From Halococcus thailandensis JCM 13552 (GTDB lineage Archaea > Halobacteriota > Halobacteria > Halobacteriales > Halococcaceae): a DNA stretch of 64,000 nt. The DNA is taken from NCBI RefSeq assembly GCF_000336715.1, contig NZ_AOMF01000174.1, positions 20,723-84,722 on the forward strand, given 5' to 3'. Within the stretch, counting starts at the first letter, position 1. Every line of letters starts with the position of its first letter. The translations under genes and the position numbers were made by a program. Shown in pieces: positions 53,787 to 61,160 of the stretch. The notes under the pieces were generated by a model that did no database searches, had not been told where the DNA came from, and saw nothing but the letters and a program-made list of their open reading frames with translations.

Positions 53787-54204
53787 TCCATAGTTGATGA
53801 TGCTTTAGACACGCCACAGCCGTGATGGTTCTGTGGTCGTCGTTTCACGACTAGGGCCAACCTATCCTGCCAGTGTCGCGTGCTCCTCATGAGGGCAAGC
53901 GGTTGCCTTTGGTCCCGACAGGGACCGTGAGGTACCGTGATATGGATGCGAACACTAGAACTGCTGGAAGATGAGGTTGCGCTAATTTTGCATCCTTTAG
54001 ATGTGGTCATGACTCTGCTTGCGCTCGAACTCGTGTACGGCGTATAATTAGGGGCGTATCCTATTAGTGAGAATTCATCCGATGTACTGGGTTAGCATCC
54101 GTGAATTCGATCGTATCCGGAGAGGGGGACGGTTCTAACACTATTTCACTTCGTCTCTAGCCTAGAGGTTTATATCTCTGGAAGTATTTGGCTACTCTAG
54201 AGTT
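53787..54204. other. AT-rich geneless segment with stacked hairpins (left part of island)
   Basis: No convincing gene. Within 53814-53926 there are several short inverted repeats in tandem: CCACAG/CTGTGG (53814-53836), GTCGT/ACGAC (53836-53851), the palindrome CCTCATGAGG (53885-53894), GGCAA/TTGCC (53894-53907) and GGTCCC/GGGACC (53911-53926). Such a ladder suggests a structured RNA or an element end. A 33-aa frame at 53946-54047 (MRTLELLEDEV...) is possible but unsupported. GAATTCA (54071-54077) and TGAATTC (54102-54108) form another inverted repeat. Confidence 0.5.
54155..54203. promoter_or_regulatory. Promoter with twin CTCTAG palindromes before the orphan gene
   Basis: CTCTAG-C-CTAGAG (54155-54167) and ACTCTAGAGT (54194-54203) bracket a TATA box TTTATAT (54169-54175), and a further half-site ACTCTAG lies at 54214-54220 inside the gene. 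The ATG at 54205 is about 33 bases from the TATA box. Paired palindromes over a promoter are the usual operator layout for ribbon-helix-helix autorepressors, and the gene begins with such a domain. Confidence 0.7.
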
Positions 54205-54774
54205 ATGAGAAAAACTCTAGAAATCTCAGATGAGACCTTCGACACACTCAATGAACTTGGAGGTACATTCGATACCCTTGATGAAGTACTTCAAAAACTA
54301 ATTCGCGATGCAGGGCACGAAGAATTACTCGACAAAGACAATGACGAAGAAGGAGATAACGGAAACTCCAACACCATGAGTGCACATGATCGCAAGGAGA
54401 GGTTCATCAAATCTCTCAAAGAAGACGAGCAAGTACTAAACGTAGAGAAAATCAAGCGCAGCGCCTGGAAAGTCAAAACTCGCAAGGGGAAAAAGATAGT
54501 TTGGATCCACTATCATTGTGATTTTGAATTCTTCGGAGGTTCCTGGGAAGTCAATCATAATCTTGAGGATCGGGGTGATCTGATTCATCTTTTCCTTGGA
54601 CCTCAATCAGAAGACTACTATGTAGTCCCAGACAGCGATCTCCACTCGGGGAAATTTGTGGTATATGATACAAAGGATGGGGGTAACTGGAAATTCAGCA
54701 CCAAACGTGGTGAGCCGAAAAATTTGGAAGCGCTAGAATCTGAATATTCTAGTCTGGGTCTGATTACCAACTAA
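54205..54774 (+). CDS. Orphan protein: ribbon-helix-helix-like N-terminus plus unknown C-terminal domain
   Basis: A 189-aa protein with much lower GC codon use than the window. Residues 1-36 (MRKTLEISDETFDTLNELGG...DEVLQKLIRDA) look like the DNA-binding part of VapB/CopG-type antitoxins. An acidic linker of about 20 residues follows. Residues about 60-185 contain VWIHYHCDFEFFGG and YYVVPDSDLHSGKFVVYD, which loosely recall small PD-(D/E)xK nuclease folds, but I see no clear catalytic set. No toxin partner is adjacent. Probably transferred recently and probably self-regulated through the palindromes over its promoter. Confidence 0.75.
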   Translation: MRKTLEISDETFDTLNELGGTFDTLDEVLQKLIRDAGHEELLDKDNDEEGDNGNSNTMSAHDRKERFIKSLKEDEQVLNVEKIKRSAWKVKTRKGKKIVWIHYHCDFEFFGGSWEVNHNLEDRGDLIHLFLGPQSEDYYVVPDSDLHSGKFVVYDTKDGGNWKFSTKRGEPKNLEALESEYSSLGLITN

Positions 54775-55138
54775 TATTATGATCCTTGTGGCGATCGGAG
54801 GGTGCGGTTACGCATGAAGCCGCTGGGAGACGATATTGTGACTACGATTCGCTCCAAGTATAGACTGTGACGTTCATCCGATGAGGACACTGAGCGCACG
54901 ATGGTGCGACTTTTGGACCTCATACACGGTGCCACTCATCAACATACAAATTTATAGAACAATAATCAACCTAAATATACTTTATTATAAATAATATATA
55001 AAATAAAATTATTTTTATAGTTTGTCGAGATGAGGGATGGAGACGCATATGAAAGCATCATAGTTGTTGTCCGTCACTCGCTGACTGGCGCTGAACACTT
55101 ACCCCGAAACCTAAGACGCCCTCGACTGTACGCCCAAT
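54775..55138. other. Geneless AT-rich segment (right part of island)
   Basis: No supportable gene in 364 bases. About 54950-55023 is almost pure A/T, unlike the rest of the window. TTCATCCGATG at 54873-54883 repeats the 11-mer at 54074-54084, so the orphan gene lies between two direct copies. Ordinary GC-rich sequence resumes near 55070. An AACCTAAG box (55108-55115) serves the next gene. Confidence 0.6.
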
Positions 55139-56251
55139 ATGGCACTAAAGATCGGCGTGCTCGGCTATCGGTTTATGGGCAGGGCCCACTCGAACGCCTT
55201 CGCGCGCCTCCCGATGTTCTTCGACGACGCGCCGGCCATCGAGCGCCACACGCTCGTCGGGCGCGACGAGGACGCGCTGGCGGCTGCCGCGGATCGGTTC
55301 GGCTTCGCCAACACGGAGACCGATCGGGAGGCCGCCATCGACGAGGTGGACGTCTTCTACAACCTCGGGCCGAACCATCTCCATCCCGAGCCGTCGATCG
55401 CGGCGCTCGACGCCGACGTGCCCGTGTTCTGCGAGAAACCGCTCGCGCCCACGGTGGCAGACGCAGAGCGGATGGCCGAGGCGGCTGCCGAGAGCGACGC
55501 GATCGCCGGCTGTGCGTTCAACTACCGGTTCGTGCCGGCCATCCAGTACGCGAAGAACCTGATCGACGCGGGCGAGCTCGGCGAGATCCGCCACGTGCGC
55601 GGGCGGTATCTCCAGGACTGGGGGGCCGACCCCGAGGACCCGTGGACGTGGCGCATGGACGAAGAACTCGCGGGCAGCGGCGCACTCGGTGATCTGGGCG
55701 CGCACACGATCGATCTCGCGCGCTTTCTGGTCGGCGAGCAAGCTGGCGACATCGAGCACGTCAGCGGCCACCTGGAGACGTTCATCGAGGAGCGACCCGT
55801 GGAAGGAGGCGACGAGAGCCGGCCCGTGACTGTCGACGACGCCTACTCGGCACAGGCCGAATTCGCGGGTGGGGTGATGGGCACCTTCGAGGCCTCGCGG
55901 ATGGCGAGCGGCCACAAGAACGATCACACCATCGCGATCCACGGCTCGGAAGGCAGTCTGAAGTTCTCGCTCGAACGGCTGAACGAACTGGAGTTGCTCC
56001 GGGAGGGCGACAGGGGCTACGAGACCGTTCTGGTGACCGACGAGACCGACCCCTACGTCGAGCACTGGTGGCCGCCGGGACACGTCCTCGGCTGGGAGCA
56101 CACGTTCGTCCACGAGGACTACGAGTTTCTCTCGGCGGTCGCCGAGGGCGAACCCTACGAACCGTCGTTCGCGACGGCCTGCGAGGTCCAGCGCGTGCTC
56201 GGGGCCATCGAGCGTAGCGACGAGCGCGGCGAGTGGGTCGAGGTCGAATAA
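55139..56251 (+). CDS. Gfo/Idh/MocA family oxidoreductase
   Basis: A 370-aa NAD(P)-dependent sugar or inositol dehydrogenase. KIGVLGYRFMGRAHSNAF is the Rossmann start, VFCEKPLAPT carries the catalytic Lys (about residue 98), and GALGDLGAHTIDLARFLVG the conserved Asp/His segment (about residue 185). The sequence resembles myo-inositol 2-dehydrogenase-like enzymes more than the Gfo6 type at 32366. Substrate unknown. It is followed by a second family member, suggesting sequential oxidation and reduction of one sugar. Confidence 0.85.
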   Translation: MALKIGVLGYRFMGRAHSNAFARLPMFFDDAPAIERHTLVGRDEDALAAAADRFGFANTETDREAAIDEVDVFYNLGPNHLHPEPSIAALDADVPVFCEKPLAPTVADAERMAEAAAESDAIAGCAFNYRFVPAIQYAKNLIDAGELGEIRHVRGRYLQDWGADPEDPWTWRMDEELAGSGALGDLGAHTIDLARFLVGEQAGDIEHVSGHLETFIEERPVEGGDESRPVTVDDAYSAQAEFAGGVMGTFEASRMASGHKNDHTIAIHGSEGSLKFSLERLNELELLREGDRGYETVLVTDETDPYVEHWWPPGHVLGWEHTFVHEDYEFLSAVAEGEPYEPSFATACEVQRVLGAIERSDERGEWVEVE

Positions 56252-56307
56252 CGGGCGGCTCTGCCGGCGACAGTACGCTTATCCGCGGCTCACGGTTTGT
56301 TTCGACG

Positions 56308-57312
56308 ATGACGAACGACCAGCCACTCCGCGTGGGACTCATCGGCACCGGCTACATCGGGACGACCGTCGGCGGCCAGTTCCATCACCATCCGCAATCG
56401 ATAGTGACGGCGATCACCGAGATCGACGCCGACAGACGCGCGACCGCCGCCGAGCGGTTCTCGGTTCCATCGGAAGCGCTCTACGAGGACTACGAGGAGA
56501 TGATCGCGGACGCGTCGCTCGACGCGATCCTCGTCGGCACGCCGCACACGCTCCACTACGAGCAGATCATGGCGGGGCTCGACGCCAATCTGCACGTCTT
56601 CTGTGACAAGCCGCTGGCGACCGATCTCGGCCACGCGAAGGAGATCGCCGAGCGCGTTGCAGCGACCAATCGCACGCTGATGGTCGGCTACCAGCGCCAT
56701 CTCAACCCGGCCTTTATCTCCGCACGTGAGCGGTTCGCGGATTCCGAACCAACGTGGATCACCGCCGAGATCACCCAGGACTGGCTGCCCCGGTTCACCG
56801 ACACCTGGCGGACGGATCCCGATCTCTCGGGCGGCGGCATGCTCTACGATACGGGGAGCCACCTGCTCGACGGACTGCTCTGGACCTCGGGACTGGAGCC
56901 GACGGCCGTCTTCTCGCGCATGGAGTTCGTCGACGACGAACGGCGCGTCGACAGCGAGGCCACGGTATTGATCGAGTTCGCGAACGGCGCGACCGCGAAC
57001 GTCTCCGTTTCGGGCGATCTCCCCTGCGTCCGCGAGCACATCCACCTCTGGAACGACGAGGGCGCGGTCTCGCTCGACGGTCGCCAGTGGGAGCCCCGTA
57101 GCGTCACCGATATCGACACCGCGAACACCGAACACGTGCCCTACATCGACCACGACGAGCAGGTGAACAAGGCCGAGGCGTTCCTCACGACCATCGAGGA
57201 GGGGAGCACACCGCCTGCAACCGTCCACGACGCGCTGCGTGTCACCGCCGTCACCGAAGCCGCCTACGAGTCCGCGCGCGCCGGCGAGTGGGTCGGCGTC
57301 GATCTCGACTGA
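56308..57312 (+). CDS. Gfo/Idh/MocA family oxidoreductase
   Basis: A 334-aa member of the same superfamily: RVGLIGTGYIGTTVGGQF, then VFCDKPLATD (CDKP in place of the usual EKP, catalytic Lys kept) and GGGMLYDTGSHLLDGLLW with the conserved Asp and His. A GCTTATCC box at 56277-56284 precedes the ATG by 27 bases, so it has its own promoter. It is only distantly related to its neighbour at 55139, so the pair is not a recent duplication. Confidence 0.85.
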   Translation: MTNDQPLRVGLIGTGYIGTTVGGQFHHHPQSIVTAITEIDADRRATAAERFSVPSEALYEDYEEMIADASLDAILVGTPHTLHYEQIMAGLDANLHVFCDKPLATDLGHAKEIAERVAATNRTLMVGYQRHLNPAFISARERFADSEPTWITAEITQDWLPRFTDTWRTDPDLSGGGMLYDTGSHLLDGLLWTSGLEPTAVFSRMEFVDDERRVDSEATVLIEFANGATANVSVSGDLPCVREHIHLWNDEGAVSLDGRQWEPRSVTDIDTANTEHVPYIDHDEQVNKAEAFLTTIEEGSTPPATVHDALRVTAVTEAAYESARAGEWVGVDLD

Positions 57313-57420
57313 CCGTCGAGTCGGCGGAACCAGCGTGAATCGACCGTTTTCAATGGAGAGGCGATAAGACGAACGACGAAACCGGTAGCATTAATAAGAA
57401 GTTGAAACGACGACAGGAGA

Positions 57421-58260
57421 ATGAGCGTCGTCGCCGTCACCAAGAAGGAGTTTCTGGATGCCGGTCGTTCGTACACGTTCGTCGGGCTCGTCGCGCTGTT
57501 CGTGGCCTTCGGCGTCTTCTTCGCGGCCATCCAGTGGATCCCGAACCTCTATCAGACCGCCGCCGGCGATCGTAGCACGCTGGCGCTGCTGAACAGCATG
57601 CGACAGCCGTCGGTCTTTTTCGTCCCGCTGATCGCCCTCGTCGTCGGCTACGGGGCGATCGCCGGCGAGCGCGCGAGCGGCAGCATCAAACTCCTCCTCG
57701 GACTGCCGAACACGCGACGGGAGGTGTTCGTCGGAAAGCTCGTCGGTCGGACCGCCGTCGTGACGGTCGCGATCGCGATCGGCTACGGCTGTGCCGCCCT
57801 CGTCGCCGTGCTCTCGTACGACTCCTTCGCGCTCAGCGAGTTCGTGGCGTACACGCTGCTCTCGATGCTCTACGCGGCGGTCTGCATCTCGATCGCGATC
57901 GGGTTCTCCGCGAGCACGAACTCGAGATATCGGGCGCTCGCCGGCGCAGCCACGGTGTACGCGACGTTCCTGCTGCTGTGGGACGCGGCCGTGACGCTGC
58001 TTCAGGTCGTCTTCGTCGGTTACGTGGTCCAGCCGGGATCGCTCCCGGCGTGGGTGTCGTTGCTCAAGTATCTGAACCCGTCAACGGCGTTCGCCCACGC
58101 GACGATCGCAGTCATCCCCGACGTCAGCTCGATCACGATGTTCCCCTATCTGGAGACGAGCTTCTGGGTCGACTGGTACGGCTTCGTGGTGCTCGGCTTC
58201 TGGACCCTGGTTCCGTTGGCGCTCGGCTACTGGTCGTTCAGTCGAGCTGACTTGGAATGA
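57421..58260 (+). CDS. ABC-2 type transporter permease without a local ATPase
   Basis: A 279-aa membrane protein with six helices starting MSVVAVTKKEFLDAGRSYTF. The cytoplasmic loop GERASGSIKLLLGLPNTRREVFVGKLVGR (residue about 78 onward) is the ABC-2/NosY-type coupling loop that contacts an ATPase. No ABC ATPase gene lies within several kb on the same strand, so it must pair with a distant subunit. A CATTAATAAG box at 57389-57398 supports a leaderless transcript. Confidence 0.82.
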   Translation: MSVVAVTKKEFLDAGRSYTFVGLVALFVAFGVFFAAIQWIPNLYQTAAGDRSTLALLNSMRQPSVFFVPLIALVVGYGAIAGERASGSIKLLLGLPNTRREVFVGKLVGRTAVVTVAIAIGYGCAALVAVLSYDSFALSEFVAYTLLSMLYAAVCISIAIGFSASTNSRYRALAGAATVYATFLLLWDAAVTLLQVVFVGYVVQPGSLPAWVSLLKYLNPSTAFAHATIAVIPDVSSITMFPYLETSFWVDWYGFVVLGFWTLVPLALGYWSFSRADLE

Positions 58261-58332
58261 ACTACGATCTCGAACGAGCGACCACACCAGCGGTGGGCGA
58301 CGTTCAAATAGCTCCCGCCGACACGATCGGGT

Positions 58333-59301
58333 ATGCCCGATCCCGACGTTCTCGTCGCCGGCGAGGCACTCGTCGATTTCCTGCCCGACCGATCGGGGCC
58401 GCTCCAAGACGTCGAGATGTTCAGCCGGCGGGCGGGCGGCGCACCGGCGAACGTCGCCATCGCGCTCGCGCGCCTCGACGAGCGGCCGTGGTTCCTCTCG
58501 AACCTCTCGACCGACGCCTTTGGCGAATTCCTCGCCGACACGCTTGCCGCCGAGAGGATCCCCGAACGGTTCCTCACTCGCGATGAGGAGCATCGGACGA
58601 CGCTCGCGTTCGTCTCTCACGACGCCAATGCCGACCGGAATTTCGAGTTCTATCGCACCGCGACCGCCGATCAGCATATCGACCCCAGCGTCGTCAAGGA
58701 CGACGCACTCAGAACTATCTCGTGGGTCGTTCTGGGCGGCGTCGCGTTCGCGAACGAGCCCACGCGCACGCGACTGCTCGACTTCGCCGAGCGTGCGCAC
58801 GAGCACGGCTGTACGATCGTCCTCGATCCGAACAGGCGACCGGAGCTCTGGCCCGATGCGGCGACCTACGAACGGGTGCTCAGCAAGGTACTCACGTTCA
58901 CCGATATCTGCAAGGTTTCGGACGAGGACCTCGTGAGCACGCGCTTCGACTACGAATCGCCCGACGCACTACTTGATGCCGGGCCACACACCGTCGTCTC
59001 GACTTGCGGAGCGGACGGGGCGCGTGTCGTCGCCAGCGAGGACGCACCGTGGGGACCCGCCGAGTACGATCACGGGGGCTACGCTGTCGAACCGACCGAC
59101 ACGACAGGTGCAGGCGACGCTTTTCTCGCAGGAGTGCTATACGGACTCGCGAACGGCGAACCGCTCGACGAGACGCTCGCGTTCGCCAACGCCGTCGCCG
59201 CGCTGACGACGACCGAACAGGGGGCGATCGCCGCGCTACCCGATCGCGAAGCAGTGGCTGCGTTCCGTGATCGTTCGGAAAAGGGCGGTCGAAACTCGTA
59301 G
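58333..59301 (+). CDS. PfkB family carbohydrate kinase (fructokinase-like)
   Basis: A 322-aa kinase. DVLVAGEALVDFLPDRSGP and RRAGGAPANVAIALARL form the sugar site, and DTTGAGDAFLAGVLYGL is the C-terminal motif with the catalytic Asp. It is of the fructokinase/2-keto sugar kinase type; the substrate may be the product of the isomerase and dehydrogenases upstream. TTCAAATAG at 58303-58311 is its TATA box. It differs clearly from kdgK, which has YYYRHG and VDPIGAGD motifs. Confidence 0.85.
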   Translation: MPDPDVLVAGEALVDFLPDRSGPLQDVEMFSRRAGGAPANVAIALARLDERPWFLSNLSTDAFGEFLADTLAAERIPERFLTRDEEHRTTLAFVSHDANADRNFEFYRTATADQHIDPSVVKDDALRTISWVVLGGVAFANEPTRTRLLDFAERAHEHGCTIVLDPNRRPELWPDAATYERVLSKVLTFTDICKVSDEDLVSTRFDYESPDALLDAGPHTVVSTCGADGARVVASEDAPWGPAEYDHGGYAVEPTDTTGAGDAFLAGVLYGLANGEPLDETLAFANAVAALTTTEQGAIAALPDREAVAAFRDRSEKGGRNS

Positions 59302-59313
59302 CGGTGTGTCGGT

Positions 59314-59421
59314 CTACGCGCCGGGAACCGCGCCGGCGACGAACCACCAGCTCGTTCCCGACGTTGGTTCGTCGTTCTTCTCCTCGGCTCTCGTGCGATC
59401 CCTGCGGTGTTGCCAGTCCAT
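59314..59421 (-). CDS. 35-aa small protein with aromatic hydrophobic tail
   Basis: A minus-strand micro-ORF encodes MDWQHRRDRTRAEEKNDE followed by PTSGTSWWFVAGAVPGA. The amphipathic charged start followed by an SWWFVAGAV tail looks like a designed small membrane-associated protein rather than random frame. AT-rich promoter-like sequence (minus TAATATTC, plus 59449-59456) lies about 31 bases before the ATG. It occupies the convergent gap between the PfkB kinase and the membrane protein at 59511. Confidence 0.45.
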   Translation of the reverse strand: MDWQHRRDRTRAEEKNDEPTSGTSWWFVAGAVPGA

Positions 59422-59510
59422 ATTCGAACAAAGGATTTACTCGGACTTGAATATTATGTTCTATCGATATTTCTGTCGTGGACGTTCACGAGGGATGGCC
59501 GGCTTCTGAA

Positions 59511-59984
59511 CTACTGGCCCCACTGCCACCACGGCGGCAGCCGTTCGAGCACGGCGACCAGCCGGGAAAACAGCCGAACGGCACCGATCGAGAGGAGCGC
59601 CGCGACGACGAGCGAGCCGACCGTCGAGTCGGCGACCACGCCGACCGCAGCGCCGCCGACGGCCGCGAGCGCGATGGCCAGGCTGTGATAGACGAGACGG
59701 ACGAGAGCCGTCCCGTAGCTCAACGATGGCCAGTCGAACGACGCGCTCCAGCGGATCGTGCCGATGGTGAGCGACAGCGTCGTGACGGCGACCAGCGCGG
59801 CGAACTTCGACTCGGCGTCGAACGGCGCATCGAGCAGCGCCAGCAGCGTCGGCAAGCCGAAGACGACGACCTCTGCGAGACCGAAGAAAACACCCTCGAT
59901 CCAGCGCTCGGTTCCCTCCTTTCGTGTCGTGCGCGGTCCGGCCTTGCGCCGTTCGGTGGACCCGTCCGTTCCACGCCGGCGCAT
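59511..59984 (-). CDS. Four-helix membrane protein of unknown function
   Basis: A 157-aa protein with a basic cytoplasmic N-terminus (about 1-25) and four hydrophobic helices (about 28-50, 58-78, 93-115, 120-142). I do not recognise the family. It starts 10 bases after the end of gfcR on the same strand, so it is probably cotranscribed with that regulator. Confidence 0.65.
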   Translation of the reverse strand: MRRRGTDGSTERRKAGPRTTRKEGTERWIEGVFFGLAEVVVFGLPTLLALLDAPFDAESKFAALVAVTTLSLTIGTIRWSASFDWPSLSYGTALVRLVYHSLAIALAAVGGAAVGVVADSTVGSLVVAALLSIGAVRLFSRLVAVLERLPPWWQWGQ

Positions 59985-59994
59985 CCGTCGGCGA

Positions 59995-60624
59995 CTACTC
60001 CTCGCGGCTCACGCGGATGACCTGGAGCAGCGACTTCACCGGAACGCCCTCCAGCTCCTCGACGCCGCGTTTGTCGACCAGCACGCCACAGCCGACCGGG
60101 CTGCCACCCTCCGCGGTGATGGCGTCGATCGTCTCGGTCATCGTCGTGCCGCTGGTGATGGTATCGTCGATCACGTAGCAGTCCCGGCCACGGATCTCGG
60201 CGAAGTTCCGCGAGAAGCTCCCGCTCAGATCGTCGATGTCGCCCTCCTCCCACTGGTGTTTCCGGGGTGCGTACGCCGCGAGATCCGCATCGAGTTCGAG
60301 CGCCACGGTCGTCGCCAGCGGCGTGCCGGCTTTCTCGATCCCGACGACGAGATCGACGTCCTCGCCGCCGAGGAGATCCGCCATCGCGTGGCCGACGTCG
60401 GCGAGACGGGTGCTATCGCGCCCGAGCGCGCTCCAGTCGACGTGGATGTCTTCGAGCGCGTCCGACGACGACTCCTGGGTGGTCGTGTCGCTCCCCTCGC
60501 CGCGGTCGACCAGCCAGCTCGCCGTCTCGCGGGAGACGTTCAGCTCGTCGGCGATTTCGCCGTTCGAGAGACCCTGACCCGCCAGCTCGTTCGCGCTCTC
60601 GATGAGGTCGTCGACGTTCTTCAT
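59995..60624 (-). CDS. gfcR: Transcriptional regulator GfcR (PRTase-fold, sugar catabolism)
   Basis: A 209-aa protein with an N-terminal helix-turn-helix (LSNGEIADELNVSRETASWLV, about residues 18-39) and a type I phosphoribosyltransferase domain with CYVIDDTITSGTTMTETIDAI (about residues 149-169). This is the archaeal PurR-like GfcR family; in Haloferax it activates genes of the semi-phosphorylative Entner-Doudoroff route. That pathway's kdgA, kdgK and dehydratase lie about 17 kb upstream in this window. It has a leaderless promoter (plus GTAATAGG, 60647-60654). Confidence 0.9.
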   Translation of the reverse strand: MKNVDDLIESANELAGQGLSNGEIADELNVSRETASWLVDRGEGSDTTTQESSSDALEDIHVDWSALGRDSTRLADVGHAMADLLGGEDVDLVVGIEKAGTPLATTVALELDADLAAYAPRKHQWEEGDIDDLSGSFSRNFAEIRGRDCYVIDDTITSGTTMTETIDAITAEGGSPVGCGVLVDKRGVEELEGVPVKSLLQVIRVSREE

Positions 60625-60625
60625 C

Positions 60626-60644
60626 GCCGGGGGTTGCCCCCGGC
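60626..60644. promoter_or_regulatory. Perfect 8-bp inverted repeat in the gfcR promoter
   Basis: Arms GCCGGGGG (60626-60633) and CCCCCGGC (60637-60644) with a 3-nt loop lie exactly between the TATA box and the start codon. At this position a bound protein would block initiation, so it may be an operator, possibly autoregulatory. A GC-rich hairpin is less surprising in a high-GC genome, which lowers certainty. Confidence 0.5.
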
Positions 60645-60672
60645 CGGTAATAGGTGTTGTCCGTCGGTTTCG

Positions 60673-61083
60673 TCAGTGCCGCAGCGTCGTTCGGTGGGTC
60701 GTGTCACGGCCCGATGTCGGCGACGGGATCTCACCGCGGAGATCGATCTCGCCGGCGATGGCACCCGGGGTGAGCGTGTCGGTCGACCCGTCCCGTCGAA
60801 CGAGGCGGTTCACATGCTCCATGCACGACCGCAGCGCCTCGACGGCCGCCGCGCGCGTCGTCACTCGCCCGATCGAGCACTCGCTCGACGACTCCCCGGC
60901 ACGCAGACGACAGGTGACCTCCCAACACTGCGTCAGCTCGAACGGGAGCGGCTGTGTTCCGTCGACACACGTTGCCTCGACCTCCAGCCCGCCCGCGCCG
61001 TGTGCGAAGACGAGTTCGTCCGCATCGATGCGCTTGCAGACCCAGCCGGACGGCGGTTGCACGTCCTCTGGCAGTGGACTCAT
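60673..61083 (-). CDS. Conserved haloarchaeal hypothetical protein
   Basis: A 136-aa protein beginning MSPLPEDVQPPSGWVCKRID, with cysteines at CTQ..., CWEVTCRL and CSIGRV, and a long helix AAAVEALRSCMEHVNRLV. No recognised domain. The ATG at 61083 is chosen because the compact fold begins there. It is oriented with gfcR and aglB but spaced from both. Function unknown. Confidence 0.55.
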   Translation of the reverse strand: MSPLPEDVQPPSGWVCKRIDADELVFAHGAGGLEVEATCVDGTQPLPFELTQCWEVTCRLRAGESSSECSIGRVTTRAAAVEALRSCMEHVNRLVRRDGSTDTLTPGAIAGEIDLRGEIPSPTSGRDTTHRTTLRH

Positions 61084-61160
61084 TTCTATCCTCTCCACTT
61101 GCTTCAGACACACGACAGCATCGTCGGGGTTCTGCCTGCACCTGCCGGCGGGCTAATACC

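Noticed and set aside
53771-54010. Minus-strand 79-codon frame in the AT-rich island, considered as a transposase or TnpB end.
   Set aside because: No transposase motif or zinc finger is visible and the composition is Ser/Arg-biased; kept only as a possible relic of an element end.
54881-54994. A 37-codon plus-strand frame beginning MRTLSARWC in the AT-rich tract.
   Set aside because: It runs into pure A/T sequence that encodes only Asn, Ile, Leu, Tyr and Lys, has no promoter and no sign of conservation.
59267-59509. An 80-codon plus-strand frame after the PfkB gene.
   Set aside because: It begins inside the kinase gene and continues through unrelated AT-rich promoter-like sequence; no domain or start signal supports it.
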